This document shows positions 1 through 12,000 of a stretch of DNA of 64,000 bases, one piece after another. This DNA is from Brachypodius melanocephalos (taxonomy: Eukaryota; Chordata; Aves; Passeriformes; Pycnonotidae): assembly GCA_013398615.1 (NCBI GenBank), contig VZSR01002415.1:323854-387853 (forward strand). Reading direction: 5' to 3'. Position 1 is the first letter of the stretch, and every line of letters starts with the position of its first letter. Position numbers and translations under genes: made by a program. The notes under the pieces were generated by a model. That model made no database searches. It worked only from the letters and a program-made list of their open reading frames with translations, and had not been told where the DNA came from.

Positions 1-623
1 GGAGCTCTTACAAAGGTTTGGTGATACGATGGTTTGTACAGGACAGGTAGGTGGGACAATCCTTTGGCTGAGGAATGGAACCAAACACATCAATTTTCAA
101 TCACTGAGACCCCAATAATTAGGAGTGAATTGACTTAAGTGGGTGCTGAGTGTTGATGGCAAGACAGCCCTGAGCTCTACTGGATTTTCAAATGGATTTT
201 CAAAAAATCCATTTTTAAGAGAAAAGGCATAATATAAAACAAGCAGGACTAGAAGCCAACCAAATGGTCTGATTTGAGATGACAAGTCCTGAAGCTACTT
301 CAGATTGTGTTTGGAAGCTTGGGAAGCTGCATTTGAGTGTAGTACAGCTACACTACCACTATAGGACATTCATAAAATTTAATGTATACATATGTGTACT
401 GATGTAATAGTTTTAGAGGTTCTTCTTTGGGGTAAAACTACCTCACAGCCTCAGTTAGCACATGCAGCTTCAGCTGCTGCTGAGAAACCTGCACAGGTTT
501 GCCTGTGGGCAGGTGCAGAAGGGCCAGAGGCCGGAGCTTGCATCGTGCCAAGGGCTCCTGCCCACACTTTTGCACACTGGAAGAGGATGGTCAGGTCTGA
601 CAATGCCTGTTTTTAACCTGCAG

Positions 624-685
624 GTTTGAAGAGGACTTTGTTAAGGATGGGCAGCCAGCCTTGGATAATCCCAGCAATAAGAAAG
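624..685 (+). CDS. CCDC9B: Candidate upstream exon of the CCDC9B-like gene
   Basis: The acceptor is ctgcag at 618-623. The frame reads FEEDFVKDGQPALDNPSNKK after one split base, and it ends with one base of a Gly codon that is completed by the next exon at 1192. The phase fits, but the donor (gttggc) is weak, so this is the least certain exon of the five. A possible still earlier exon near 468-498 (ctgcag acceptor, gtttgc donor) was seen but is too weak to call. Confidence 0.4.
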
Positions 686-3487
686 GTTGGCAAGGGACAC
701 CTAGACTCTGTCCTGACGCTAGTGAACGCTGATCGTGCGCATCCCAGTGCCGCAGCAGCTGCCGTGGCTGTCAGCTGTGAAGCTCTGCTTTCCTGGGCAA
801 ACGCCTCTGAGCTGGGGGCTCAGCCCTCCCTGCTGGGCAGAGGGCTCGGGGGATGGGACTTGAGCAGCTGGGTGCTAGAGCTTTGGATCTTTCCAGAGAG
901 AGCAGTGGCTTCTGTAACCTGGTACAACATAGTGTGGAGGCTCAGCCCTGCCTCCTTTCCCACACACTCCTTTAAGAGGCAGTCCTATTCCAGAGCACAT
1001 CATCTCTGATCCCTATGGCACATGCTGGCTTCTTTACTAGCATAAGTCCATCCTGACTCCTGTTTCTCAGGAGATGGACTGGCAAAACAAAGCTTTCCCT
1101 CGTGACACCCTGTTTGAACATCAGGCTTTTTGCTGCCTGTCCATTAGAGACCCTCACTCACTTTTGTGCATCCTTTCTTGTGTCCTTGCAGGGGGAAGGA
1201 ATGCAAGGAAATTCCAGCACAAGTCCTTTCCTGCGGACGGGAGAGGTGAGGAAAGCACAGGATTGTGTTATGTCACTCCACTAAATGCCAGCACCTCTGA
1301 TATCCCTCAGGGACAGTGTTCTCTCCAGACACTTGCAGATTTGGAGAGCCTTTTGGAACATACCACATGGCTGCTCTCATAGCTGTGTGCAGGGGAAGAG
1401 TCTTCCAAGAACAGCACAAGTAAGACTGTATCCAAGGAATAAAATTTTAAGTTAGAATTGGAATTTGGAATTTAAAAAAAACACATAAGAAACACCCTAA
1501 AATCTTGATTTGTCCTTATTACTTTAGAGAATACATGTGCAGTATGCACACAGCTTCAAAGGCTTCCCACCTCAGAGGTCCTTTCCAAGGATACAAGGGT
1601 GTTGGCCTGTTCAGTGGTCCATCAGCTGCTTCTGCCTGCTTTTGCATGGCATTTCCAACCTGTTTTCTAGGTGGAGGACATCATGGAGTGAATGTGAGCG
1701 ACTCTGGTCTGAAAGCAGTGTCTGCTGTGAGCAGCCGAGCCAAGGGGAAGGACAGATTGACAGGCAGAGCCAGAAGGTGAGGAGTTGGCAGCACTGCCAT
1801 GGTGTGTACATCCACGTCTCACTCCCTGCCTAACTATGAAGAGGCAACCTGTGCCAGGGCCTCACCACCCTCACATGGAAGTATATCCCACCTAACACTG
1901 CTCTCTGTCAGCGGGAGGCCCTTGTAAATAGTCTCTCAGACTTCCAAGTTACTTCAAAGTAATTTTAGCCTTCAGTATCTGCCCCTGTGTCTGCTGTTGT
2001 GGAGACCTGGGACACTTGGGCACTGTCAGGCAAGCAGGACCAGACTGTGGCAGGCATCAGCACACCCTGTTAGTCTTACTCAGCTGTCTGTTCTGGCAAT
2101 TGGAGTTTATGTGTTCATTACAATTAGAATTACAACAACCAGTTCATTAAGATTTAATGGTCTCAAATGAGCGTCTCTGTATAGGCCTGGACAAGGGGCT
2201 CAGAAAAAGAATACATGGCCCTGGAAGGAATCCCTGCCTGCGTGTCAGGCAAGGGACACTGGTTTTGTAAGAACTTCAAGGCCTAAATTCTGATTACTTT
2301 TTCTTGACAGATGGGATGCAAAAGAAGGCGAGGACATATCTCTTCTGAAGGATGACCTTGATGGCCAGGTGAGTTCCTGAGTTGCAGGCTGGCAGCTGAG
2401 TTTTCTCAACACATGCTCTATCAGGAAAACTGCAATCTCTAATCCATACCAGAGCTGGGAGACCTCTGTTTTTGGGTAACTGTACTCATCACTAACACTC
2501 CTCACATGGCCTGGTGTGACAGCAGCTTCACTGCTTACACTGACCCTCTGTCAGCACAACCACCTGACCTGTTCTGGTCCCTGAACACTTCTGCACCTAC
2601 ATCCTTTTTACACCCTTTTTCCTCAGGTTTTCAGAGCCATCACAGGCCAGAAATACAATATACAGGTGTTTTAATAAGCTGAACTCACTATGTCCTTTGT
2701 TTCTCAGAGAAGCCTTGGTATGGACAGGTGGAAGAGCAGAGGGGACGAGGGGATGGAAGAGAACTGCACAGCTGAGCTGGAGGAAAAGGGGAAACAGCCA
2801 AACTTCCAGGATCATGGGGCCTCCTCACAGCAGCTGCGAAGTGGGAAGGCCCAGCCTGCCCAGAATGGCCAGAAGGAGGAGCAGAGGGGAATGAGGGGCT
2901 GCAGCACAGAGGTATCTGTGGCCAGCACTGGGGACTCAGAGCCAGGGCCCAAGCCAAGCAAGGAGAGTATTGGGGAAGATGCCAACGGGAAGCCTGGCAC
3001 TGCTGACATCTCCCAGGAGAAGGAGAGCACTGACAGCACTGCTTCACAGAGCAGCCTTCAGAGCACTGTGCAAGGCACCAGGCCTGGCAGTGAGGAGACC
3101 TTGTCACTGCCCATGGGAGAGAATGCAGATGGAGCTGGATTGGAGAAACAGCCAACTTCAGAACAGGAGTCTTCTGAGAACTCTTCCAACGGCCACGGAG
3201 GAAAGCTCGACACAGCAGCAGGAGACAGACTAGATGCAGATCAAGGACAACTGGTGGGCAAAGAAGGGGAAGAAGTGACACAAACCACTGCTCTTGAGAC
3301 ACAGGCACTTGCACTGAAAGGAAGTGAAGATGCTGAAGGCATTGAACACCACGAGCCTTCATCCCCAGGGAAAGCCAGCTCTGACAAGACTGTTGCACCT
3401 GAGCAGGACACGGCAAAATCCCAGTCTGGGGAAGGGGACCAGCCTGAGGACTGCAAGGACAAGGACAGTGGGGACACTCACAACTAG
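624..3487 (+). CDS. CCDC9B: 3' part of a coiled-coil domain protein, probably CCDC9B (partial, 5' end outside window)
   Basis: Five exons can be joined with fully consistent phases: 624-685, 1192-1245, 1671-1776, 2311-2368 and 2708-3487 (stop TAG). Each later exon has a pyrimidine-AG acceptor and the internal ones end in gtgag-type donors. The joined fragment is about 351 residues, hydrophilic, Arg/Lys/Gly-rich in the small exons and Glu/Ser/Gly-rich at the end, with no signal peptide or membrane segment. The name rests mainly on context: in human 15q15 CCDC9B is the neighbour of INAFM2 and then PLCB2, in exactly this relative orientation. I cannot match the protein residue by residue from memory, since the C-terminal half of this family is poorly conserved. 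Its molecular function is not established. The coiled-coil N-terminal half is not in the window. Confidence 0.55.
1192..2368 (+). CDS. CCDC9B: Three small internal exons of the CCDC9B-like gene
   Basis: Exons 1192-1245 (54 nt), 1671-1776 (106 nt) and 2311-2368 (58 nt) join without a frame break. The middle one encodes a Gly-Gly-His-His start and a Lys/Arg-rich end. The last reads RWDAKEGEDISLLKDDLDGQ and ends in phase 0 at gtgagt. All three donors are gtgag-type, and the acceptors follow pyrimidine runs (tccttgcag, gttttctag, ttcttgacag). The introns between them (1246-1670, 1777-2310, 2369-2707) and the one before (686-1191) hold nothing else I recognise. Confidence 0.6.
2708..3487 (+). CDS. 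CCDC9B: Terminal coding exon of the CCDC9B-like gene, acidic low-complexity tail
   Basis: The acceptor tttctcag ends at 2707. The exon is open for 259 codons in the phase set by the previous exon and stops at TAG 3485-3487. The product is very rich in Glu, Ser, Gly, Gln and Asp and poor in hydrophobic residues, as expected for a disordered tail. Ser/Thr next to acidic residues recur, which would suit casein kinase 2 type sites (inference). The other strand is also open over this stretch (to 3557), but that frame is a shadow of the biased composition and lacks splice or start context. Confidence 0.65.
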   Translation, partial: RSLGMDRWKSRGDEGMEENCTAELEEKGKQPNFQDHGASSQQLRSGKAQPAQNGQKEEQRGMRGCSTEVSVASTGDSEPGPKPSKESIGEDANGKPGTADISQEKESTDSTASQSSLQSTVQGTRPGSEETLSLPMGENADGAGLEKQPTSEQESSENSSNGHGGKLDTAAGDRLDADQGQLVGKEGEEVTQTTALETQALALKGSEDAEGIEHHEPSSPGKASSDKTVAPEQDTAKSQSGEGDQPEDCKDKDSGDTHN

Positions 3488-3515
3488 CAGATTGCACTGG
3501 CTTGCCTGAGACAAG

Positions 3516-3521
3516 GTGAGT
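3516..3521 (+). promoter_or_regulatory. Strong splice donor 28 nt after the stop codon (possible 3' UTR intron)
   Basis: The sequence acaag|gtgagt matches the consensus donor closely and lies just after the TAG. If used, the last junction would be less than 50 nt from the stop, so the mRNA should escape nonsense-mediated decay. I could not place the partner acceptor with confidence. Confidence 0.35.
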
Positions 3522-3640
3522 CATCTCATTAATGCTCTCAGCCATAGTAAGGGGCACAACTCCATTTTCTGTGGTACAATGGCATCATACCAAGTAACTG
3601 TTCAGAAATGTTCATTAGCAGAGTATGGATCTCTAAGGTA

Positions 3641-3646
3641 ATTAAA
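3641..3646 (+). terminator. Candidate poly(A) signal ATTAAA for the CCDC9B-like gene
   Basis: This is the first good hexamer after the stop codon, about 155 nt downstream. AATAAA at 4698-4703 is an alternative, for example if the 3' UTR is spliced from 3516. Neither can be confirmed without transcript data. Confidence 0.25.
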
Positions 3647-6600
3647 TCTGTGGATCCCAAAGGCCTGTCCTAGAGTGGGTGGGGAAGGAAAGTCAGACAG
3701 AAAAATTTGGACAGAAAACTGGGCTGCTGAAGTTGGTTGATGACACACGTTAGTTAGGGCACATACTGATCTATTCCTGGGAAACTTTGACCTTAGAAAG
3801 GATGGGAGGAATAACCTCAGTGGGATGAGTTTATTTCTGTCTCTAGGGTGATCACAACTTCAGGTTAGTGTGGTCCTACTCCAAAACACTTGGAAAGCCA
3901 CAGGGGCCCACCTCGTGGGCAGAGCTTGGGAGAAGGTTGATTGTATGTGGAATTCTCTTCCCAGTAGGCCTGTGAGTGCTACACTTTGAATTACAGATGG
4001 TAACACTAATGTGCAGGGCAATGTATAAATACACAGGGTGAGATGATTCCTGATACAAAGGCACATGAACCAAACAGAAGGGAGGGAAAACAGAGATGGT
4101 TATGGAACAATGCTCCAGGTTTTACATAAACAAACAATTTTCTTCCATCAAGGCAAATGCAAAGCCAGGAGAAGGAACAAAGGACGACAAGCACAAAGTT
4201 AGGTAGAAATTAGGAGGAAAAGGAAAGGAGAGGGGGTAAGGGCTCTTTGCAAGGTGTGTTTTTTCCAGGCAATGTCCCACAGAGCGGGACATCACACTAA
4301 ACAGAGATAAGCGTTTCCAGAACACAGTCCATCCTGCCCAACACGGGAGCGGCTCTCAGAATACTCCCGCCTCTCTTTCACGGCGTCAGCAGCTCTGTTC
4401 CATAAGTAGGCACTTGTGGCAATGAGCTGCTCAGAGCCAGGCAGGCAGATCCCCCCACAAGTGCCTCTCTTGGATTCCAGAAGCTTTTCTGCAGACCCTA
4501 CACAGCAATGTGTCCCCTTGTGTTGCTCAGTATTCCTCCCAGAGGTGCAAATAAGCTTAGGGATGAAGTGGCTAAGCTTCTAACAAAGAGTCTCCCTATA
4601 ATCCAATCCATACAAAAGGCAGGGAGAAGTGCAAGCGTCATAGTGATTAAAAAAAGACAAAACATCAAGAACCAGCAGGAGCTGGTTCTATGTTTGAAAT
4701 AAAATTCCTTCAAGTGAGGGGAATAATTCCAACAGCATTTAGGAGTATGTTATGAAACACCTGGATAGACATAGTGGGAGATTACTGCCCAGCCACGCCT
4801 CTCCAATCTACCAAAATTCCCACCAAATTAGAGGATGAAGGAATTAATGACTACTTTGCTCACTCGGGATAACTTTAATTAGACACCAGCTAACAGGAAA
4901 CAATAAATTGGAGTAGTCCATTTTCATCTCAGCAATGGAGATTCCCATGATTTGGTAATAGGGCTCTGAGTCCACTTCAGAGCTCAGCAGGTATCTGTAA
5001 CAGCTGGAAACATCTGTACTCAGTGATAACAATGTGCTGGCCCCTTGCCCTGCTCGGGGGGTCTGGGGCCCATCTCCTGCTCACATTAAATGCAGATCTC
5101 ACATCCCTTCCTGCACAACTGCAGCCCTGTGCAGCCACACGTGGGTTTCAAAACTCCCCCTCCCAACATCTATTTATGGCACTAAAAATCTCCAGCACCT
5201 TCAAATCAGTGGGAGATGCTGTGCAGAGAGTGTGGTGGGGCTTTCATCCTTCGCTTCAAATAACAAGGAATAAATATTTACTCGAAGTGCAGGACTGGAA
5301 TCCCTGGAGATTGTCCAACAAGTCCCAGAGAAGTAAACGATACACAAAAACCACAGAAGCTTTTCCCTGAATTCTCTTGAGAAAATTAATCTTAACATCT
5401 TTAGAGAAAATGCAGCTGGGGGTAGATTTCCAGAGCAGCTCCAGGGATCTGACCTTGCAGCACTGGCTGACGTAAACAGGAGTGGGGCAGGCAGGGCCTG
5501 AGTGCTGCAGGACAGGGGAGGTCAGCAGAGGTCGGCTCTGATGCAAACCAGCGCCCAAGGTTGGTGCAGGAAACAGCACAAGCAGAAAGCAGCACTTCCC
5601 AAAACAGCTGGGGAGCTGCGGAAGAATGATCAGCTTCCTTCAGGTTCAGGAGACAGGGAGATACCATCTGCTGGTATGTTTGGGGAGTTGGCCTAGGATT
5701 GGCAGGGTCAAGGGCTTGCCTTGAACAGGATTGGCTTCCCTGGTCCTTCCTGCAGCCCACACCACCCTCTGGAGCCCATCATCATGCCGTGGGCATTTTA
5801 AATTCCCAGAGCAACTCTGAGTACCACCTAAGTGGAGAGCTTAGTCTGTATGCAGAGTCAGGGAGTGGGACTTGACATAGTTGTCTCCATACCTCTGGAG
5901 TGATGGCACAACACTGGAGGACAGTGTTAACATTGGAAAACTCAGAGATTCTGTGAGAATGGTGCCGGAGACTAAGGACACACAGGGAAGGCTCCAGGGC
6001 TTTTGAGAGAATGTTGTTTAGTCTAGGAAAATGAAGGCAGAAAGCAGTGGAATTGTGATCTCTGTAGAAATGTGAATGCCAGCAAAGGGGAAGAAACATC
6101 CAAGCCAGAACACAATGCTGGGGCAGGGACCAATGTATTGGAGAAGCCCAGGAATAAATATGGGAAAATTAGGAAAAGGTGGCTACCTGTCAGAGCATTT
6201 GAAGCTCGCCATGGCTGAATCCTCAGGGCCATTTTCTGGAGCTTAACACATCTAAGCATAATTCAAGGCTCTGATGGGTGAGCTGCTGCCATTCCAAACA
6301 CCAGGAATGGAGCTGCTGTCATATCCCACAGTTGTTCCTGCTATCCCAGACCTTCATCAGCAATGTTCAGCTGCAGCTTCAGGGAGTTCTGCACATCCCC
6401 CAATCACGTGGGGCCTAACCAGCGGGTGCCACAAGGACCTGCTGTTGGCTTGGCTGTGAAAGCCATCCCAGGAACACCCCCCAGTCAGCCAGGCTGGGAG
6501 CTGTGAGACAGACAGTATTGATCCATGACAGTCCTCTCCTGTGACACTGACGCAGAGGGAATTCTGCCACCACAGAATTCCCACTCTGCTGGCAGAGTCC

Positions 6601-9020
6601 AGGCAGCATCTGGGGGCATTGCTGCCCTGAGCCCCAGCCCACAGCTGCTCCATCTCCCACCAGCTCTGGAGTTACAGATAGGAAAGAGGATACAGTGGGA
6701 AATGTGAGAAAGGCTAATCACTCTGTAATGACTTTACAGCCCACCAGTGTCTTGGCTGTAAAGACTCACTCATGCATGGGAAGAAGGCGGGTGTGTTGAA
6801 AGGATAATACTGCAAAGTAGGAAAGGGAGCTGTCTGCCAGCACTGAAACACAGTCAGAGCCCTCTGAAAGCATCAGTGATCAAATAGATCCACAACAGGG
6901 AGAACTCGTGCTGAAGTCAGCTCAGACTCATAAACCAGATTACTTTACAGTATCTGGACCACCAAGTGTGACTGACAGTCTGCTTCTGGCCCTTCCCAGT
7001 CCCATTAAATCCCAGTGTGCTGCCACAGCACTGAGCAGCCCTCAGCAGCAGGACACAGCCAGCCCTCACTGCTGCACACAGACAGGAAAAGGAATTAAGT
7101 CTCCAGCAACAATCTCATCTCAGCTGTACACACCATCAGTTGTGTCAGTACCTCAGGACTGATTTCAGTGCAGTTACTCATTAAATATCTGTGGCTGTGT
7201 CTTTAGATTATTCCTTGAGAAATTGCTTTTTTTATGAAAGCCAAGCTTCCTGTAGCTTCTCCTACCTTTGCAGGAATTCGTATTTTTTTTTAATCTCCCT
7301 TCGTGACCTTTCTTGGGAGCTCTGAGTGCTGAAATCTGCATCAGCAAAAGGCAGATATATAGATTTAAACATAGATGCAGGAAAATGCCAGCTCAGCAAT
7401 TCTGAGCAGTACCAAGGCATCTGGCAACTAGAAAAGTGTGGTTGTTGAGACAGCCACGACACTCAGAGCACTTCAACAAAACTTTAAAAGGTTTTAAGTA
7501 TCAGAACCTTGTTATCTAAAAGTCTCTCGTACCTTTTCTCTGGTGCAATCCTACAGGCAGCTCCACACAGCTCTGGCTCTTTCTCTCCTTCTTCTCTGTT
7601 TCTTCTCCAGTTCTGGCTCGCTCCTTCCTGTCCCTAGCACGGCCACCTAACGCAGTTTGTCCTACATATAGCATCTTGCCCTTTCTGTCCCTTGCACGAC
7701 CTCCTGTCCCTTCCTCTTCACAGCACAGCCAACAAACTCCAAGTGCCTCCCTTCCCAGCTAACTCACTCTTTACCACACCCATAGCTGCGAGGGCAAGGC
7801 TGTTCCCACTCTTGAGTAATTAACACAGCCGCAATGTATCAAGGGCAAGATTGCCTTCAGCACCATCTCCAGTTGTCTCCCCACAATGTGTCTCCTCATA
7901 GAAAAGAAGAAAAAGTCTGCCTTTCCCAATTAAAATCAGCATGTCTGGGTCTGGAAGCAGCTCTAGGACAGCAGGCTCCCCTCACAGAATAGTTTTTCAT
8001 CAGGAAAAGCTGATTCAGCGACTGCCCTCAGGGTTCATAAGTGCTGCACACCCAGGTCAGGTTCACCAGGAAGGATCACAAAGCCCTATCTGAAATCAGC
8101 CTCTTTTCATGCTCTAGGTGCTGAACCAACACACACAAGAACACATCAGAATTGTTGTTACTGAGATATAAGGAAAGAGTAGAGTTGATGTATCCATCCT
8201 AGAAGAGGACTGAGAGTGTTTAATCCAGACTGGTAGAGTCAGCTCCTCCCCTGGGCTGCAAAGCCCCCACTGCTCCTGTCAGATTTGGCAGCAGGTATCT
8301 GGGTTATGCCCCAGTGGTGCCTCCCAAGCAGCCCCAGCTGTGCAGGAAGGGCAGGGTGGAACTCAGCAGACATTTTAATTTACAGCTCAGCAGCTCCCTG
8401 GAGAATGATAATCCCGTGGCTGTCTCTGCTCTCGTTTCACAGGGTAACATGCTGGAGGCAGTGGAGGAGAAGAGGAACAGAAGCTTGTCCTCACTCTTTA
8501 CCTTCCATGAAATCAGCTTTCAGCACCTGCCCAGTGCCCTTCAGCACCATTCACGACATGTGGGGTCCCCATCACCACCCTGACCCTTAGTTCTGGCATC
8601 CCCCTTCCCTATCCTTGCGTCAAAGGACAGGGAAGGGTGCACACACTCCCACCCTACAGCGAAAACACCATCACTTATCTATTTGTTTGGCATATATTGC
8701 AGCTGCGTGGCAAGCCAAGGAAATGTCTACTGGATGCACTTTATTTTATTTAATGACTAATTCTTTTTAAACTTACGGCTTTGGTTTCTGGGCACACCCC
8801 CCGTTTTTTCCCCAAAGGCTGGAGGCACATGCCAGGGGCTGTGCCACCAACTGGAACAGCAGGAAGAGGTGACTGGCAAAGCAGAGGGGTGAGGTGTTAG
8901 GGTGTAGTTCAGTAGGTGGGTGAAGAAGTTGTGTTCAGAGCTCTTGTACTAGAGGTTTGCACGTGGTTGAAGTGTTGGCAGAGGTGTATGGTAGTGGCAG
9001 GGGCTGCGGGGCATGAGCAA

Positions 9021-9043
9021 GATGGATGGATTGATGGATGGAG
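9021..9043. repeat. Short GGAT simple repeat
   Basis: Five imperfect gatg/gatt units in a row, on the plus strand. Confidence 0.6.
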
Positions 9044-12000
9044 CGCTTCTGACAAGCACAGATCAACCCCAGCACCTCCTCCTTGAAGAGCCTCCAGCTC
9101 TTCCCCCCCTTATAGAGGCTGAGGAGCTCATCAGGACAGTGCTTTGTGCCAAGGAAGGTGGCTGCTGGGGTGACCGGGTGTGTGCCTAACTCGGCAAACT
9201 CCATGCCCCCTTCCCAAGTGTAACTGGGCATCCCTGCAGCACAGCAGAGAGGGGAACAGCACAATAATCCTCCTCCACCACACTGCCCAAAGCAGTTGGC
9301 AGCAGAACCCAGGCCAGACTTGGAGCTGGAGGTCCAAGACTTCATATCAAACATTTTCACCTTCCTGGTTGTGCCTTCCATAGTCTTGTGTTTGAATAAA
9401 AGAGCAGGAATCCTCTTTAAGCTGCCCTGCAGACCTTCTGACCTGGCCTTAAAGATATCTTTCAAATGGAGGATCTGGAGGAGCTTTACAAGCACAAACA
9501 TGCAGGAATTCCAGCTGCCTGGCTTTCCAGTTACAGCAAGCTAGGAGCCAGCTGGAACACAGCTACTAACCAGTTAAGGAGAAGGCACAAGGAATAACAC
9601 AACATAGTTTCTGACTTCTGAATGACAGGGCAGAGGGGGCATCTCTCTCACTTCAAGATGCTGCTCTAAAATTTCATGTCAGAGTAAGTGTCCCTGGGAC
9701 AGGTATGTGTGGAGACTGCCTGGAATGTCCTGCAGGATTTTGGCTGACCAGGTTGGCAGACTGCCCTGGAGATCAAGTTGGCACGTGTGGACTGAAATAC
9801 TCTATGCTGCTTTAATAAACTAATACTTGCACAGACAAACATTTGTTTTTCCACGTGACTTAGACCCGTGACACCTAGCATGAAGCACAAGCCTGGGAAT
9901 TTCCTCCCTATGCCAAATTCAGGACACTTTACTGGCATCACACCAGGTATTATCAAGAAACAGAGTGTGCAGCTTTTGTGTTTTATCAATAGAAACATCT
10001 CCACCCCACCAAAGCCTAGACTGGGTTTATTTGGACTTATCCAACAGATAAAAGAACAGATAAACAGAAGATTGTAAAACTGCTCCAGGTCCTGGAGCTT
10101 CTCCATCACTGTTAAAGGCTGATTTTCCTTATCTGACTGGCTCAAAAACCTGTTTGCAATTGTTTAGTTTTTAAATTTATTATTATTTTGTACATCAGGT
10201 CACTGACCTGACTCTTGGTCCAGTCAGACTGAGTCATCACCAGCATTTCCCAGGAGCCAGTTTGCCTCATGGTCCATGGAACACACAGTCTCAGCTCAAG
10301 AGCTGTTGCGTCCCAGGAGCAGTTAGACACATGGCCAGGCAGGAATTTTACATTGCCCTGGTCCATGTACTGTGTTGAAGAGATAAAAAACCTTACCGCC
10401 CTAGACTCCATTCTGAAAGGAAAACCATCACCAGTCCTCCATTTCCTCCTTTTTTTTGCCTTTCTTCCAAGTGACTTTGCAGGTAATGATGCCCAGGAAG
10501 GACTGAGTCTGATCCAGGCCCCAGGGATGGGACTGGACAGGTCGTGCCTGTTCTAAGTGTATTTTTTGCTGCTCATTAACACTTTGCTCAATGCACTTTG
10601 TTTGGTGCCTGGGTTGTGATTTTTCAGACAACTGTGGCTTAGCTGTTTCTTCTTTATGGTGAGAGAAAAAACTGAAAAGTTGACAAATATGATGTAGAGG
10701 GATTATTTATATGAAATAAAAGCTGGGATGAGGAAAACCCTCCTGTTTCTTACTGTTTCTCAGTTCCACATGTAGAGATTTCCAAATTGAACCAGTAATC
10801 TCTGCTTTTCAGAGCAACAGCTCCAGTTCAGAGCACTGATTCCTTCGGGAAGCACTGAATTCCTGGGCTAGCTCAGCTTCCTCACCACAAAAGCTCCCTG
10901 CAGCAATGCCAGGAAGATGAGGATCACTTTTTCATTGAGGCATCAGAGCCACCAACCACCTCATCACCACTGCACTTTTCTTGCAAGCAAATGTGAGGGC
11001 AGCTCACACAGTTCAGAGTCACCTGCCTGCACAGGACCCGTTCCTTCCCAGCAGTGTCTGATAGCCCAGGGATTTAGTGGAAGTTGTTCCAGCTTTTCCA
11101 GACACAAGGGAGGTAGCAGCACTCCCAGGCAGAATGTTTTTTCCTTCAAACCAAAGGATCAGCTGGCCACTAGACACTGTTCTTTTCCTTAAAATTTTGC
11201 TATCAATTTCAACACAGCAACTGTAGCTAAAACTATCAGAAGTGATCCCAGACTAGTGAGTCAACTCTTGCATAAAGAAGTTAATTTTAAAAACTTCAAG
11301 CCAAGGACAAAAATACATTTGGATAAAGGTGGAGATACTCATTTCCAAAGCAATTGCTGAAGGAGGCAATAACACAAAATTGTGACAGCAGTTCAGCTCT
11401 CCACTCCTACCTTAACAAGTCCAACACATGCAGCAGGAGCATACACAAAGGCCACTAATCAGGAAAGCCCAATACGGTCTCTAGAAGTAACAGAAAATTT
11501 CACTGGTTTTCCACAGCAATCTCCCTCCAGATAAACTGGTTGCAGATGGCAGAGGGCACTGGCACTCAACCATCAATTTTGTATTTTAAGTGCATAATAC
11601 AGTAATTAGTGCTTTTCAAGTCAATGAGAGGCCCAGAGCAGCAGCAGGATACAGCGCTGCTGGAAGTTCAGGACATTGCTTGCTACCTTCCCTGGAAAGG
11701 TTGTACAGCACCAGCTCAACCAGTTCCCAGGCTCTGCAGCACTGGGAAGTCTGTGGCTGATTCCTGCTCACACCATCCCAGTGCAGTGACACAGCACCTG
11801 GCCAGCTTTCTCAAAACTGCCTCTGAACACCTGTGGAACAGCCACAAGCCAAGCTTCATCTCCTTAGCTTCATGCTCCAGCGGGGCTATGACTGTTTCTT
11901 ACACCGTTCCCCTCTCCGTGTGCTCCAGCAGCTCCAGGACTCAGAGCCAGCCGTTGGTAACACCCCCCTGGGCAGCCCACCGAGATCAGCTTTGACTTCT

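Noticed and set aside
2688..3557. Minus-strand 289-codon frame
   Set aside because: Antisense shadow of the Glu/Ser/Gly-rich last exon of the CCDC9B-like gene, which has matching phases and splice sites.
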